Source: an uncultured Eubacterium sp. (GTDB lineage: Bacteria > Bacillota > Clostridia > Lachnospirales > Lachnospiraceae). Taken from it: a stretch of 64,000 nucleotides of DNA. A model generated the notes under the pieces. That model had not been told where the DNA came from, ran no database searches, and saw only the letters and a list, made by a program, of their open reading frames with translations. The stretch is from positions 1 through 64,000 of the forward strand of contig CAMUHY010000015.1 of the NCBI GenBank assembly GCA_947088865.1, in the 5' to 3' direction. The translations under genes and the position numbers were made by a program. This document shows, in pieces, positions 63,884 to 64,000 of the stretch; position 1 is the first letter of the stretch, and each line of letters opens with the position of its first letter.

Positions 63884-64000
63884 TTATTTATTCATCGTTA
63901 TCCATTTCCATGAAGTATATAAAAAGATAATCATGCAATAAATAAACATTATTTTTCCGCTAAAAGAACAAAAGAAAAACTCATAAAAAGTCATTTGCGT
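63884..64000 (-). CDS. Membrane protein C-terminus (partial at right edge), possibly TadB-like
   Basis: An open frame enters from the right edge and ends TAA at 63884. The 38 visible residues are hydrophobic (GKIMFIYCMIIFLYTSW) and end in a charged tail, like the last helix of a TadB-type platform protein, which would be the expected neighbour of TadC. An internal ATG at 63994 means a 36-residue peptide is also possible. Confidence 0.45.
   Translation of the reverse strand, partial: TQMTFYEFFFCSFSGKIMFIYCMIIFLYTSWKWITMNK

Larger units (their letters stand above)
40712..64000. mobile_element. Integrative conjugative element, left part
   Basis: Starts at the break in the ABC ATPase gene and runs off the right edge. 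It contains VirB4, an M23 hydrolase, TopB, a methylase/helicase giant protein, XRE regulators and a Tad-like module, all on the minus strand. Integrase, relaxase and coupling protein are not seen and should lie to the right. GTTAC motifs recur at 40716, about 40821, 40886 and 40897 near the end and might be recombinase arm sites. Exact boundary within a few bases is inferred from the ATPase reading frame. Confidence 0.82.

Overview
The window reads as the chromosome of a low-GC Gram-positive anaerobe of the Clostridia, most likely Lachnospiraceae. Evidence: A+T-rich sequence with strong GGAGG ribosome sites, a gap-pgk pair, a dockerin-bearing family 1 pectate lyase, bacteriohemerythrin, TraX, DUF3737, DUF4241 and a DUF6774-like small gene, and a conjugative element of the kind common in gut Firmicutes. 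No rRNA, tRNA, CRISPR array or complete insertion sequence was seen.

Layout. 1-6000: start of a secreted protein, a membrane-tethered XRE regulator, gap-pgk and a Na/phosphate symporter with a PhoU-like tail. 5969-9852: a pectate lyase with a clear promoter and terminator; its dockerin sits inside an Ig-like domain. 9938-13100: an internally deleted acetyltransferase, a PHP phosphatase, a likely MITE and three small secreted proteins. 13105-28500: housekeeping and accessory genes (cysteine desulfurase, MOP flippase, GNATs, phosphoesterase, SDR, FNT channel, TraX, Sel1-DUF4241, two RlaP-type nucleotidyltransferases, carbonic anhydrase, hemerythrin-response regulator). 28600-40430: regulators (XRE, LytTR-DUF3021, MerR), an acyltransferase, a serine hydrolase, an FRG protein, DUF3737-LysE, a cyclophilin-like lipoprotein and an ABC permease.

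From about 40712 to the right edge lies the left part of an integrative conjugative element. It interrupts the ATPase gene belonging to the FtsX-type permease, leaving only the ATPase C-terminus. All its genes are on the minus strand. In transcription order they are: a Tad-like secretion/pseudopilus module (TadB-like end, TadC-like, DUF6133-like, DUF4320-like, TadE-like, CpaB/SAF), an Rpn nuclease, three accessory proteins, VirB4, an M23 hydrolase, DUF5688, topoisomerase III, an XRE regulator, a 2260-residue methylase/helicase and a second XRE regulator. Integrase, relaxase and coupling protein are not in the window.

The best candidates for something undescribed are two. (1) A 5'-leader RNA family upstream of three unrelated genes (Sel1-DUF4241, RlaP and DUF3737): the loop of a hairpin pairs with bases just before a constant GAAATGAGG Shine-Dalgarno block, and both helices change sequence while keeping their pairing. 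(2) A complete TnpV-like gene with its own ribosome site, overprinted in a second frame inside the giant methylase/helicase gene. Also notable are composite R+H repeats directly after two XRE-membrane regulator genes, and a MerR promoter with a 19-bp spacer.
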